Below, in pieces: positions 38,838 to 46,349 of a stretch of DNA of 49,487 nucleotides (positions are counted from its first letter, which is position 1; each line of letters starts with the position of its first letter). A model generated the notes under the pieces. That model did no database searches. It saw nothing but the letters and a program-made list of their open reading frames with translations, and was not told the DNA's origin. Both the position numbers and the translations under genes were made by a program. The DNA is from a bacterium (GTDB lineage: Bacteria; Gemmatimonadota; Gemmatimonadetes; Gemmatimonadales; Gemmatimonadaceae), in assembly GCA_021802745.1 (NCBI GenBank), contig JAJZRK010000002.1, positions 1-49,487 of the forward strand. The letters are read 5' to 3'.

Positions 38838-39908
38838 TCAGGGACTGGCCTTCGCCAGGCGCCGCAGCGCCGCTTCGACCGTCTGCGGCTGGTCGTCGGT
38901 CACGAAGATCCCGGAGCGCGGCACGTCGACGATGTCAATGCGCGGGTTGAGGACACGGACCCGGTCCCACGACGCGATCAACAGTGGCTTGACGTAGCGC
39001 TGGAGCGTGTCCGAGAGAACCGCGGCGGAGAACTCGGGCCGCAACACGACGGTCGGCACGCGCAACGTCGCATACGCGTCGGCGTAGTCGGTGGCCGTGT
39101 ACTCGCACAGATAGCGGATCAGGGTCGGGAGCGGGGCGTCCGCCACCGCCTGCCAGCGGCGTGCCCCCAGTTCGGGATCAAGTGAATACTGCGGCGGACG
39201 GTAATTATTGAAGTCGAAGGTGGCTTTCGTGACGAACTTGAACCAACGCTCCGCCAACCGTTCGTCCACGAGCTTCGCCCGCTCGGCCGGAGAGGCCTGG
39301 GTCTTGCCGCCCGGATCGCCCGGTGACGCGACCCAGCGCATCGGCTCTCCGCCCATCACCAGCAGGCCACGCACCTTCGCGGGGTGCTGAGCCGCCAGCC
39401 GGACGCCAAGCTGCGTGCCGATGACAAAGTGCCCGAGGACGATCGGCGAATGCAGTTGGTGCGTCTCGAAGACCTTGAGCAGCGCCGCCTCGCTCGCCCG
39501 CATCCAGGTCGCCTCTCCGTAGCTCGTGCCGGCCGTCGGCATCGGCGGCGGGGACGTGCCGGCGAAACCGGGGAGGGTGGCGATGACAAATCGGTACTCC
39601 CGCCGATGCGCTCGTGCAAACGACTCGAACTCGCGAGCGCCGAACCCCCAGCCCGGGATGACGAGCACGTCCACGGGTCCGTCGCCGACGACGGTGACGT
39701 TACCGAGCGTCCCCGTCATGCCCACCGCAGTACCGGGCGGGTGCACGAGCTGGTTCAGCGAGGAGTCGAGCGCGGCCGCGCCCGATTGGGCCGCGCCAGG
39801 CAGCGGCGTGCCCGCTGACAGGAGGACGGCGACGGCGAGCGCCCCGAGGGCGCGATGCGCCAGGCGCGTCCGGCAGGACCTCTTGGCAAGCGCAGGATAT
39901 GTGATCAT
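38838..39908 (-). CDS. Exported alpha/beta hydrolase-fold protein without nucleophile Ser
   Basis: 356 residues with a signal peptide (ALGALAVAVLLSAGTPLPGAAQ) and an alpha/beta-hydrolase core: VDVLVIPGWGFGAREFE, IATLPGFAGTSPPP, then the nucleophile elbow. The elbow reads VLGHFVIGTQLG where active enzymes have Gly-His-Ser-x-Gly, so the Ser is Phe. An Asp-containing RPEFS and C-terminal IFVTDDQPQ remain. It is therefore likely non-catalytic or acts by another mechanism. The ATG lies only 2-3 nt after the predicted transcription start of a strong -35/-10 promoter, so the mRNA may be leaderless. Divergent from a small membrane protein gene. Confidence 0.85.
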   Translation of the reverse strand: MITYPALAKRSCRTRLAHRALGALAVAVLLSAGTPLPGAAQSGAAALDSSLNQLVHPPGTAVGMTGTLGNVTVVGDGPVDVLVIPGWGFGAREFESFARAHRREYRFVIATLPGFAGTSPPPMPTAGTSYGEATWMRASEAALLKVFETHQLHSPIVLGHFVIGTQLGVRLAAQHPAKVRGLLVMGGEPMRWVASPGDPGGKTQASPAERAKLVDERLAERWFKFVTKATFDFNNYRPPQYSLDPELGARRWQAVADAPLPTLIRYLCEYTATDYADAYATLRVPTVVLRPEFSAAVLSDTLQRYVKPLLIASWDRVRVLNPRIDIVDVPRSGIFVTDDQPQTVEAALRRLAKASP

Positions 39909-39911
39909 AGT
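39883..39911 (+). promoter_or_regulatory. Predicted sigma-70-type promoter for the 39954 gene
   Basis: TTGGCA (-35, 39883-39888), 17-bp spacer, CATAGT (-10, 39906-39911). It fits the plus-strand membrane-protein gene with a leader of about 36 nt. It overlaps the divergent promoter's gene start. Confidence 0.55.
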
Positions 39912-39917
39912 ATACTC

Positions 39918-39946
39918 AGTCTACCATCGAGCCCTATGTAGGTCAA
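39918..39946 (-). promoter_or_regulatory. Predicted sigma-70-type promoter for the alpha/beta hydrolase gene
   Basis: On the minus strand: TTGACC, exactly 17 bp, TAGACT. Transcription should start about 39910-39911, with the ATG at 39908, giving a nearly leaderless message. A TATACT lies between the -10 and the ATG. Confidence 0.6.
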
Positions 39947-39953
39947 TTCGACG

Positions 39954-40469
39954 ATGCGTTCCGAACGCCCCGCTGCCGCCGCCAAGCAGGAACCTCTCGA
40001 AATCACCGTACACGCCACCACGACGCGCCTGTTGCTGGCGGGGCTCGCCGTGGCCATCGGCGTCGCGGTCGTCCTCGACGCCGGTCAGGCAGACCACATC
40101 GACGTCGTGCGCCTAGTGCTTGGCGCCCTGGCGTCGGGCCTGGCGCTCGTCGGATGCCTGCTCGTCGAGTCTCGGCGCTTCACCTTTGATCCGGCGAGCC
40201 GGACGATCCGGATCGAGCGTCGGCGACTGCTCTCCGCGCGGCGCCAGACCGTCTCGTTTGACGGCGCCCACGTGGCATACCGCGAGGACCGGTCCGAACG
40301 CTCGACGTCGCCGCGCGCGCGCGTCACCTACCAGCCGCTGCTGCGCTGGCCAGGAGGTGAAGTACCGCTGTCAAACCAGCATTCCATCGCGCGCGACGAC
40401 TTCGCCGAGCTCGATCGCGCCGTCACCTCGGTGCTCGCGACGGATCACGGCACCGCTACTGCACCGTGA
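39954..40469 (+). CDS. Small membrane protein with PH-like cytoplasmic domain (171 aa)
   Basis: Not recognised at family level. Two hydrophobic helices near residues 26-42 and 50-70 are followed by a basic, beta-rich soluble domain (RRFTFDPASRTIRIERRRLL, QTVSFDGAHVAYRED) resembling the PH-like domains of small bacterial membrane proteins. No signal peptide or Cys cluster. Its upstream region holds a divergent promoter pair. Its 3' end overlaps, tail-to-tail by 14 bp, the cupredoxin gene on the other strand. Confidence 0.72.
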   Translation: MRSERPAAAAKQEPLEITVHATTTRLLLAGLAVAIGVAVVLDAGQADHIDVVRLVLGALASGLALVGCLLVESRRFTFDPASRTIRIERRRLLSARRQTVSFDGAHVAYREDRSERSTSPRARVTYQPLLRWPGGEVPLSNQHSIARDDFAELDRAVTSVLATDHGTATAP

Positions 40470-40785
40470 CCGTGCCCGCCATGGACAGCCCATGGATGAG
40501 GCAGTGGTAGCGATAGGTGCCGGCGCTCCCGAACGTGCGTCGATACGAGCCACGCGGCTGTACGTCGGACGCCGTGCCGTCGTCGAACGAGACGGAGTGG
40601 AGATTCTGGCCTTCCCAGTTCCAGGTAACGCTGGTGCCGGGCGCCACCCTCGTCGCCGCCGGAGCGTACTGATTGTCCTGCACGCGCACGGTGGCGACGC
40701 CGCCGGCCGGTGCCGTAGACTCGTGAGAGCTGCACGCCGCCGTCGCGCACGCGACGGCGACCAGCAGCCGCAAGGTAGATCGCAT
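40456..40785 (-). CDS. Type-1 copper (plastocyanin/azurin-like) lipoprotein
   Basis: A 109-residue cupredoxin that would shuttle electrons or carry copper outside the cytoplasm. Lipoprotein signal VAVACATAACSS. Copper ligands are complete: His in GQNLHSVSFDDG and the C-terminal loop YRYHCLIHGLSMAGTV giving Cys, His and Met. The central VAPGTSVTWNWEG is typical of the fold. It is the last gene of a three-gene operon with a beta-barrel/cupredoxin fusion (33 bp upstream) and a duplicated lipoprotein. Its 3' end overlaps the convergent membrane-protein gene. Confidence 0.93.
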   Translation of the reverse strand: MRSTLRLLVAVACATAACSSHESTAPAGGVATVRVQDNQYAPAATRVAPGTSVTWNWEGQNLHSVSFDDGTASDVQPRGSYRRTFGSAGTYRYHCLIHGLSMAGTVTVQ

Positions 40786-40818
40786 TGCTGTATCTCCGTA
40801 GGGCGCAGCCGTCGCCGG

Positions 40819-41949
40819 TTACCGAACGACGACAGTGCCCTTCATGAAAGGATGCGGCTCGCAGTGATAGGCGTATTTGCCGGCGGCCGTAAAGGTGTGG
40901 GCCCAGCTCTTGCCTGGAGCGATGGTCCCCGACGAGAAGCCGCCGGAGACGTCGGTGACAACGGTGTGGACCAGCGGGTCGCGGTTGTGCCACACGACCG
41001 TGGTGCCTTGCGTGACCTGCAGCGATGGCCGCTTGACGGCGAACTGCCGCAGGTCCACGTGCACCGTGTCCGGCGGCGGAGTGCGCCGGGCGGGAAGGCG
41101 CAGCGCCCAGCCGCGGCGCATGCGGGCCGCGGCGCCCATCCCGGCACCCACCACGCGGAACGCCCGGGCCTCGGCCGGTGCGGACGGCCAATACCGCTTC
41201 AGGGTGATCGGAATCGTGTACTCGAAACCGTATCGCGTCGTCGGGCCGCCGCGCGCAATCCCTTCGAGCGTGCGCGCATTCACGTTGGTGGCGTGCAGCG
41301 ACAATGAGTGCGGGGTGTACGGGATCGCCAGCTGGACGCTGGTGCTCCAGGCGGATCGCTCGCCGCCCACGCGACGCGTGAGGGCGCTCAGGTCGGCGGC
41401 GAGCGCCACATGCTCCGTGAGCCGATAGACACCGCCACCGCCGACGGCGTATCGCCGCGCGGACGAATCGAACGCGTGGCTGAACACCGACCCGGTTGCG
41501 AGCAGGCGCAGGCGGCCAAGCCGTCGGCCGACCAGCACGCTGGCGTCCTGGCTCTCGGCGGCGCGGTTGTGCCCAACCTGCAGGGTGATATCCAACGGTG
41601 CGCCCTTCTCCTGCCGCACGGGCATCACCCGCGCAAAGAACTCCCACTCGTTCGGATATCCCGGCACCAGATCGGAGTTGGTCGCGTAGTTGAAGCCCAC
41701 CGACGCCCACGGCGCGAGGGCCGTCGAGAGCGCGAGCGTTGGGGCGTTCGTGAGCTTTCGACTCGGGGCCGGCCCCAGCGAGAATCGGTGCAACAGGTTG
41801 AACTGCACCACGCCGGACTCGCCGATCCATCCGTGGGCGAGGTTGGCGGGCGCGTCGAGTGCGGACTGGGCGGACGCGTTGCCCGCTCCCGCCGCGAGCA
41901 TCGTCGCGGCGAGAACGGTACGAAGGCGTTGCGAGGCGTGGCCGGTCAC
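40819..41949 (-). CDS. Predicted outer-membrane beta-barrel fused to C-terminal cupredoxin domain
   Basis: 376 residues: signal peptide (TVLAATMLAAGAGNASAQ), then about 235 residues of alternating strands (VQFNLLHRFSLGPA, WASVGFNYATNSD, YPNEWEFFARVMPVR, APLDITLQVGHN, GVYRLTEHVALAADLSA) of an outer-membrane barrel family, and finally a roughly 100-residue cupredoxin domain. The copper site is complete (DPLVHTVVTD, then YAYHCEPHPFMKGTV). The start is a GTG overlapping the upstream lipoprotein stop by 4 nt (GTGA). A type-1 copper domain joined to a surface barrel is an unusual architecture. I infer electron exchange at the outer membrane; no data support it directly. Confidence 0.85.
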   Translation of the reverse strand: MTGHASQRLRTVLAATMLAAGAGNASAQSALDAPANLAHGWIGESGVVQFNLLHRFSLGPAPSRKLTNAPTLALSTALAPWASVGFNYATNSDLVPGYPNEWEFFARVMPVRQEKGAPLDITLQVGHNRAAESQDASVLVGRRLGRLRLLATGSVFSHAFDSSARRYAVGGGGVYRLTEHVALAADLSALTRRVGGERSAWSTSVQLAIPYTPHSLSLHATNVNARTLEGIARGGPTTRYGFEYTIPITLKRYWPSAPAEARAFRVVGAGMGAAARMRRGWALRLPARRTPPPDTVHVDLRQFAVKRPSLQVTQGTTVVWHNRDPLVHTVVTDVSGGFSSGTIAPGKSWAHTFTAAGKYAYHCEPHPFMKGTVVVR

Positions 41950-42881
41950 GGGAACGCCACCACCGGGCAGTTCACCAGCGCCACCGCGGAGGCGAGCAGC
42001 CGCGCCGAGGCCGCCGTGGTGAGGTTCCGCACCGAGGCAAAGTCCGCGTTGTCGTACACGTTCACGCTCCACAGCGGCGAGTAGCCGGCGTCGGAGGGAA
42101 TCGTGGCGAGCACGTTGTGCGTTTGCGCCGTGCCGGTTTCGGCGCGGAAACCGCTCCCGGGGCCGCCGTTGGGCTGGTCGGGATTGATGTTGAACGTCAC
42201 GAAGATGCCGGAGGTCGGCACCAGTCCCTGCGCGGTGGTGACCAGCGGACGCTCGCCGAAGGTGAAGTACGGCACGGTCATGCCCTTGTACCAGCCACGC
42301 GTCAGCGCGGGCGACTCGCCGTTCAGGCGCAGGCGCGCCACCGATCCCTCGGGGACGACCGGGCAATTCACGATCGTGTTCGTCATCGTGCGCCGATACC
42401 CCGCGCTGATGATCTCCTGCACGCTCGTCACGGTGTTGGCCACGTACGTCTTGGGCACGCGCACCTCGACGACCTGCCAGAAGTCGTTGTACCCCGCATC
42501 GCCCGGAATCACGTCAATGATGTTGAGCTGCCCGGCCACCGGCGTCGTCTCGCCCTCGCGAATCAGGACGAAGATCGGCGCCGGCGCCGCGGGCTGCACA
42601 TCGAAGTTGTAGTACGTGGTCGGCTGGCCGGCCGGTGTCAGGCCGCGCGTGATGAACGGGCCGGTGTCGAAATCCACCGGGGCATTCGCGGCAGGCAGTC
42701 CGTTGGTCGCCGTCCGCACCTGCAGATGGCCGGCGGCGGCGCTGAAACGATCCACGCTCACCTTTGGCGCGGTGGCGGGATCCTTGGGCACTGCCGGCGC
42801 GGGCCCGGCGGGGTCGTCGCCGCTGCACGCCGCCGCCATCACCAGACCTGTCAGGGCCGCGAGTCTCACTGCACGTTGCAT
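41946..42881 (-). CDS. Exported lipoprotein with internally duplicated domain
   Basis: Family not named. 311 residues, lipoprotein signal TGLVMAAACSGD. The body contains two related halves: IDVIPGDAGYNDFWQVVEV ending in TIVNCPVVP, and LATIPSDAGYSPLWSVNVY ending in ALVNCPVVA. The halves have one Cys each, possibly disulfide linked or metal binding. The ATG is preceded by GAGGA. It is first in the cupredoxin operon and downstream of a sigma-54-like promoter on the same strand. The pairing with copper proteins suggests a role in periplasmic redox or copper handling, which is inference. Confidence 0.85.
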   Translation of the reverse strand: MQRAVRLAALTGLVMAAACSGDDPAGPAPAVPKDPATAPKVSVDRFSAAAGHLQVRTATNGLPAANAPVDFDTGPFITRGLTPAGQPTTYYNFDVQPAAPAPIFVLIREGETTPVAGQLNIIDVIPGDAGYNDFWQVVEVRVPKTYVANTVTSVQEIISAGYRRTMTNTIVNCPVVPEGSVARLRLNGESPALTRGWYKGMTVPYFTFGERPLVTTAQGLVPTSGIFVTFNINPDQPNGGPGSGFRAETGTAQTHNVLATIPSDAGYSPLWSVNVYDNADFASVRNLTTAASARLLASAVALVNCPVVAFP

Positions 42882-42947
42882 ACTCGTCCTCGATTCCTGT
42901 TGATAGTAGTGTGACCAATGTATTTATCCTGCGAGCCCCTCTTGGCA

Positions 42948-42964
42948 CTGCACGAGTCGTGCCA
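42948..42964 (-). promoter_or_regulatory. Sigma-54-like -24/-12 promoter element
   Basis: On the minus strand the sequence is TGGCACGACTCGTGCAG, with exact GG-N10-GC spacing and one mismatch to TGGCACGNNNNTTGCW (GTGCA for TTGCA). It is about 67-83 bp upstream of the lipoprotein ATG at 42881. It is embedded in a palindrome (GCACGAGTCGTGC), so chance symmetry is possible; the plus strand lacks the -12 GC. Confidence 0.55.
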
Positions 42965-43039
42965 CGTCCGCGGGGCCCGACGGCTGGGCGCCGGCGCACG
43001 GGGCACCGCACCCGGCCACCGGGGAACCGGCGTTCCATC

Positions 43040-43066
43040 GGCGTTTCACGGTCGTGGTGAAACGCC
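43040..43066. promoter_or_regulatory. Perfect 10-bp inverted repeat, candidate enhancer-binding site
   Basis: GGCGTTTCAC and GTGAAACGCC are perfect reverse complements separated by 7 bp. The centre is about 115 bp upstream of the predicted sigma-54-type start site, the normal distance for NtrC-family activators, and 54-80 bp upstream of the histidine kinase gene itself. It lacks a poly-T tail, so a terminator is less likely. Confidence 0.6.
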
Positions 43067-43120
43067 GCTACGCAACGCGCACGGGAACGCACCGGTGAGC
43101 CGCCGGATATACGCACGCTG

Positions 43121-44905
43121 ATGTCACATCACTATTCCCTGTATCGCGTGCTCGTCGCGGTGAGCGCCAGTGTGCTCGTGGTCGGCGTTGCGCCGGCCGC
43201 GGTCATCGTCGAACGCCGCCTCGCGCAGCTGCTGCGTGAGCGCGCGCAGGAGGAGCTTGCCGCCGCGCCGCACCTGCTGGCGGACCGACAGGCGATGAAC
43301 GCCGACGCCATGACCATGCACGCCAAGGAATTGGCGCTGTCACCACCGCTGGCGGTCGTCATGGCCGCCGGGGACAGCGGCGGCGCGGTGCGCATCGCCG
43401 AACGCGCGCGGGGCGGCTACGGCGATGCCACCGTGGTGTCCGCCGGCGAGAGCCGGTCGTGGAGCGGCCCGGCCTTGCCCAGCACCCTGCTGGCCGACAC
43501 CCGTAGTGGCCGGCTGCCGGTTTCGGTCTTGGCGGCCGACGGCGTCCTGCGGATGGTGGCGGTCGCACCGGTGATGCATGTCCGCCGCTGGGTCGGCGCG
43601 GCCGGCATTGCCATCGCGCTCGACCAGTCGGAAGCCGAACGCCTCGCCGGTCTCTCGCGCGCCGACGTGCTGCTCCTCGCGAATGCGCGACTCGTCGCCG
43701 CGGCGCCCACGCCGCCGACGCCGGGGCTCGCCTCCGCCGGATGGGCGTTGCCCCCTGACGGCCGGCCGCGCGAACTCGTCGTGGATAGCGCCTCGTATCT
43801 CGCGGTCTCCACGTCGCTCGGCGACGGTGCACGCGTCGTGTTCGTGCGCGCGCTGCGCCGCGAACTGGCCGTGCTGCCGCGACTGCGCGCGGTTTCCCTG
43901 ACCGTGGGTGGCGTGGCGCTGGTGGTGGCGCTCGCCCTCGGCGCGCTGCTTGCGCGCTGGGTCGCGATGCCGGTGCAGGCGCTTGTCCGGGCGGCCGACC
44001 GCGTCGCTGCCGGCGACTTTGCCGCCCCGCTGCGTGCCTCGCGTATCGGCGAAATTCAGCGCCTCGCCGCCGCGTTCATCGCCATGCGCGAGGCCCTCGT
44101 GGCGCGCCTGGCCGACATCGAAACACGGCAGGCCCGTCTGACCGCCCTGCAGTCGGAGCTGATGCAGCAAGACCGGCTGGCCGCGGCCGGTCGCCTCGTC
44201 TTGCTGCTCGCGCACGAGATCCGCAATCCGGTCGCGGGCATTCGCAATTGCCTTGAACTCATACGGCGCCGGCAGGCGCCGGACGACGAGGCGCAGCGGT
44301 ACGCGCAGCTGGCACTCGACGAACTGCTGCGCCTGCATGCGCTGGTGGCGCAGGTGCTCGACATGCACCGGCCCAGCGCCGGCGGCCGCGCCTCCTGCGA
44401 CGCGAGGGCCGTCGTCGAAGACGTGGCGGCCCTGCTGCGCCTGGAACGGGACGACCCGTCGGCTCGACTGGACGTGCAGGGCGCCTTCGGCGCGGAGGCG
44501 GCGATCACGACCGATGCCTTGAAGCAGGTCCTGCTCAATCTCGGTCGTAATGCCCTTGAGGCGACCGGCCGCGACGGCGGCATCTGTTTCCATGTTGCAG
44601 CGGAGCCGGCTCGCGTGCGCATCACCGTCACGGACAGTGGACCGGGACTGACGCCGGAGGTGCTGCTGCGCGTCTTCGATCCGTTCTTCACTACCAAGCG
44701 CGCAGTTCGCGGCGTGGGCCTGGGTTTGTTCGTCGCCGAGGGACTGGTACGCGCGGCCGGCGGCTCTATTGATGCGGCCAACCGCATCGGGGGACACGGC
44801 GCCGTTTTCACTATCACCTTGCCGGGTGCCGCGGCCGCTGAGCAGGACCGACCGGCCGATGCCGCGCCGGTCGTCGGCGGATTGCGCGCCACAGGAACGT
44901 CCTGA
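43121..44905 (+). CDS. Membrane sensor histidine kinase (partner of NtrC-type regulator)
   Basis: 594 residues: helix 1 near 8-29, an extracytoplasmic sensor region of about 230 residues with no recognised fold, helix 2 near 261-282 and a HAMP region. The HisKA has phospho-acceptor His near 365 in LLLAHEIRNPVAGIRN. The ATPase domain shows its boxes: N-box VLLNLGRNALEATG, TVTDSGPGLTPE, FFTTKRAVRGVGLGLFVAEG, and GGHGAVFTI. All catalytic elements are intact, unlike the degenerate kinase at 21.5 kb. It lies 2 bp before the response regulator. The upstream region holds the inverted repeat that may be its own regulator's site. Confidence 0.93.
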   Translation: MSHHYSLYRVLVAVSASVLVVGVAPAAVIVERRLAQLLRERAQEELAAAPHLLADRQAMNADAMTMHAKELALSPPLAVVMAAGDSGGAVRIAERARGGYGDATVVSAGESRSWSGPALPSTLLADTRSGRLPVSVLAADGVLRMVAVAPVMHVRRWVGAAGIAIALDQSEAERLAGLSRADVLLLANARLVAAAPTPPTPGLASAGWALPPDGRPRELVVDSASYLAVSTSLGDGARVVFVRALRRELAVLPRLRAVSLTVGGVALVVALALGALLARWVAMPVQALVRAADRVAAGDFAAPLRASRIGEIQRLAAAFIAMREALVARLADIETRQARLTALQSELMQQDRLAAAGRLVLLLAHEIRNPVAGIRNCLELIRRRQAPDDEAQRYAQLALDELLRLHALVAQVLDMHRPSAGGRASCDARAVVEDVAALLRLERDDPSARLDVQGAFGAEAAITTDALKQVLLNLGRNALEATGRDGGICFHVAAEPARVRITVTDSGPGLTPEVLLRVFDPFFTTKRAVRGVGLGLFVAEGLVRAAGGSIDAANRIGGHGAVFTITLPGAAAAEQDRPADAAPVVGGLRATGTS

Positions 44906-44907
44906 CC

Positions 44908-46281
44908 ATGCCGGCACGCCTGCTCGTGGTCGACGATGACCCGACCTTTCGCGAGACACTGGCCGCACTGCTCCGCGATGACGGCCACCACGTGGAGACC
45001 GTCGGTGGCGCCATCGACGCCCTGCGACGGCTCGAAGAACAGCCGTTCCATCTGCTGATCGTCGACCTGCGCATGCCGGAGGTGGACGGGCTGCAGCTGG
45101 TGGAGACCCTTCGCCGACAGGGCGAAGCAAGCCCGATTCTCGTCATCAGCGGCTTTGGAACCGTGGAATCCACCGTCGAGGCGCTGCACGCCGGCGCGGA
45201 CGACGTGCTCACCAAGCCGGTAGAGCCGGACGTCCTGTCGGCACGCGTGGCCCGGCTGCTCGAACGGCGTCCTCGGCTCGTGGCGAACGCGTCCGGCGCG
45301 CTGCGCGACCTGCTTGGGAACTCCACCGCCATGCAAGAGGTCCTCGACGCCATTCGGCTCGTCGCACCGAGCGACGCCACGGTCCTGATCGGCGGCGAGA
45401 CCGGCACCGGCAAGGAGCTCGCCGCTCGGGCCATTCATGCCGCCTCCCCCCGCCACGCATCTCCCTTCGTGGCCCTCAACTGCGCCGCCATTGCCGACGG
45501 CGTGCTGGAGTCCGAGCTGTTCGGTCACGTGCGGGGCGCCTTCACGGGCGCGGTGCGCGACCGCGCCGGAGTGTTTCAGGCCGCACATCGCGGCACGCTC
45601 TTCCTCGACGAAGTCGGCGACATGTCCGCCGCCATGCAGCACCGGCTGCTGCGGGCGCTGCAGGAGCGCGAGATCACGCCGGTCGGCCAGGTGCACCCGA
45701 TACGCGTGGATGTGCGCGTGCTCGCCGCCACCAATCGTGACCTGCGGAGCGACGTGCGCGACGGCCGGTTTCGAGAGGACCTGTTCTACCGGCTCAACGT
45801 CTTCCACCTGAAGATGCCGCCGCTGCGGGCGCGTCGCGATGACATTCCCCTCCTCGCCGGCCACGTTGGCCGTGAAGTGACGGGCCGAGAAACGGCCTTC
45901 ACTCCGCTCGCAATGCGCATGTTGCAGGCCCATGCATGGCCTGGCAACGTACGCGAACTCTTTGCCGTGGTGCAGTCGGCCCTGATTCGATCGTCGGGGG
46001 AGACCATCGAACCGCACCATCTCCCCGCGGAAGTGCGGGGTTCAATCGGCGGCAGTACGCTCCCGGCCGGCGAACGTCGGTACGATGCCGCGCGCCTGGC
46101 CGTTGACGAGCAGGACTTGATCGCGGCCGCGCTGGCCGATGCCGGCGGGGTTCGCGCGCGGGCTGCCGAGTTGCTCGGCATGGGCCGCACGACGCTGTGG
46201 CGAAAACTGCGCCAATACGAGTCGCTGCCCTCCTCCGTTCCGTGGCCCGAACCGCGCGGGGGATCGCGCAGCGAGGACTGA
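44908..46281 (+). CDS. NtrC-family sigma-54-dependent response regulator
   Basis: 457 residues. The receiver domain (residues 1-120) has acidic pocket VVDDDP, phospho-acceptor Asp about 53 in LLIVDLRMPEVDG and a conserved Lys in LTKPVEPD. The AAA+ domain has Walker A GGETGTGKELAARAIH, the sigma-54 contact loop GAFTGA, Walker B LFLDEVGDM and the arginine region (RFREDLFYRLN). A Fis-like HTH near 415-437 (ARAAELLGMGRTTLWRKLR) ends it. The GAFTGA motif means it activates sigma-54 promoters, and a matching -24/-12 element lies upstream of the divergent cupredoxin operon. It pairs with the histidine kinase just upstream. Confidence 0.95.
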   Translation: MPARLLVVDDDPTFRETLAALLRDDGHHVETVGGAIDALRRLEEQPFHLLIVDLRMPEVDGLQLVETLRRQGEASPILVISGFGTVESTVEALHAGADDVLTKPVEPDVLSARVARLLERRPRLVANASGALRDLLGNSTAMQEVLDAIRLVAPSDATVLIGGETGTGKELAARAIHAASPRHASPFVALNCAAIADGVLESELFGHVRGAFTGAVRDRAGVFQAAHRGTLFLDEVGDMSAAMQHRLLRALQEREITPVGQVHPIRVDVRVLAATNRDLRSDVRDGRFREDLFYRLNVFHLKMPPLRARRDDIPLLAGHVGREVTGRETAFTPLAMRMLQAHAWPGNVRELFAVVQSALIRSSGETIEPHHLPAEVRGSIGGSTLPAGERRYDAARLAVDEQDLIAAALADAGGVRARAAELLGMGRTTLWRKLRQYESLPSSVPWPEPRGGSRSED

Positions 46282-46349
46282 GTGAGCACGCGCGGCCGCG
46301 CCGCGTGGACCGCGGCGCGGCTGCGCTCCGGCGGTACCTCGACCCGCGC

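Noticed and set aside
42941..42964. Sigma-54 element on the plus strand in front of the histidine kinase
   Set aside because: TTGGCAC is present but the -12 GC is replaced (GT), so only the minus-strand reading fits.
43040..43066. Rho-independent terminator
   Set aside because: The stem is good but there is no T-run, and it lies between divergent genes where a terminator has no purpose.
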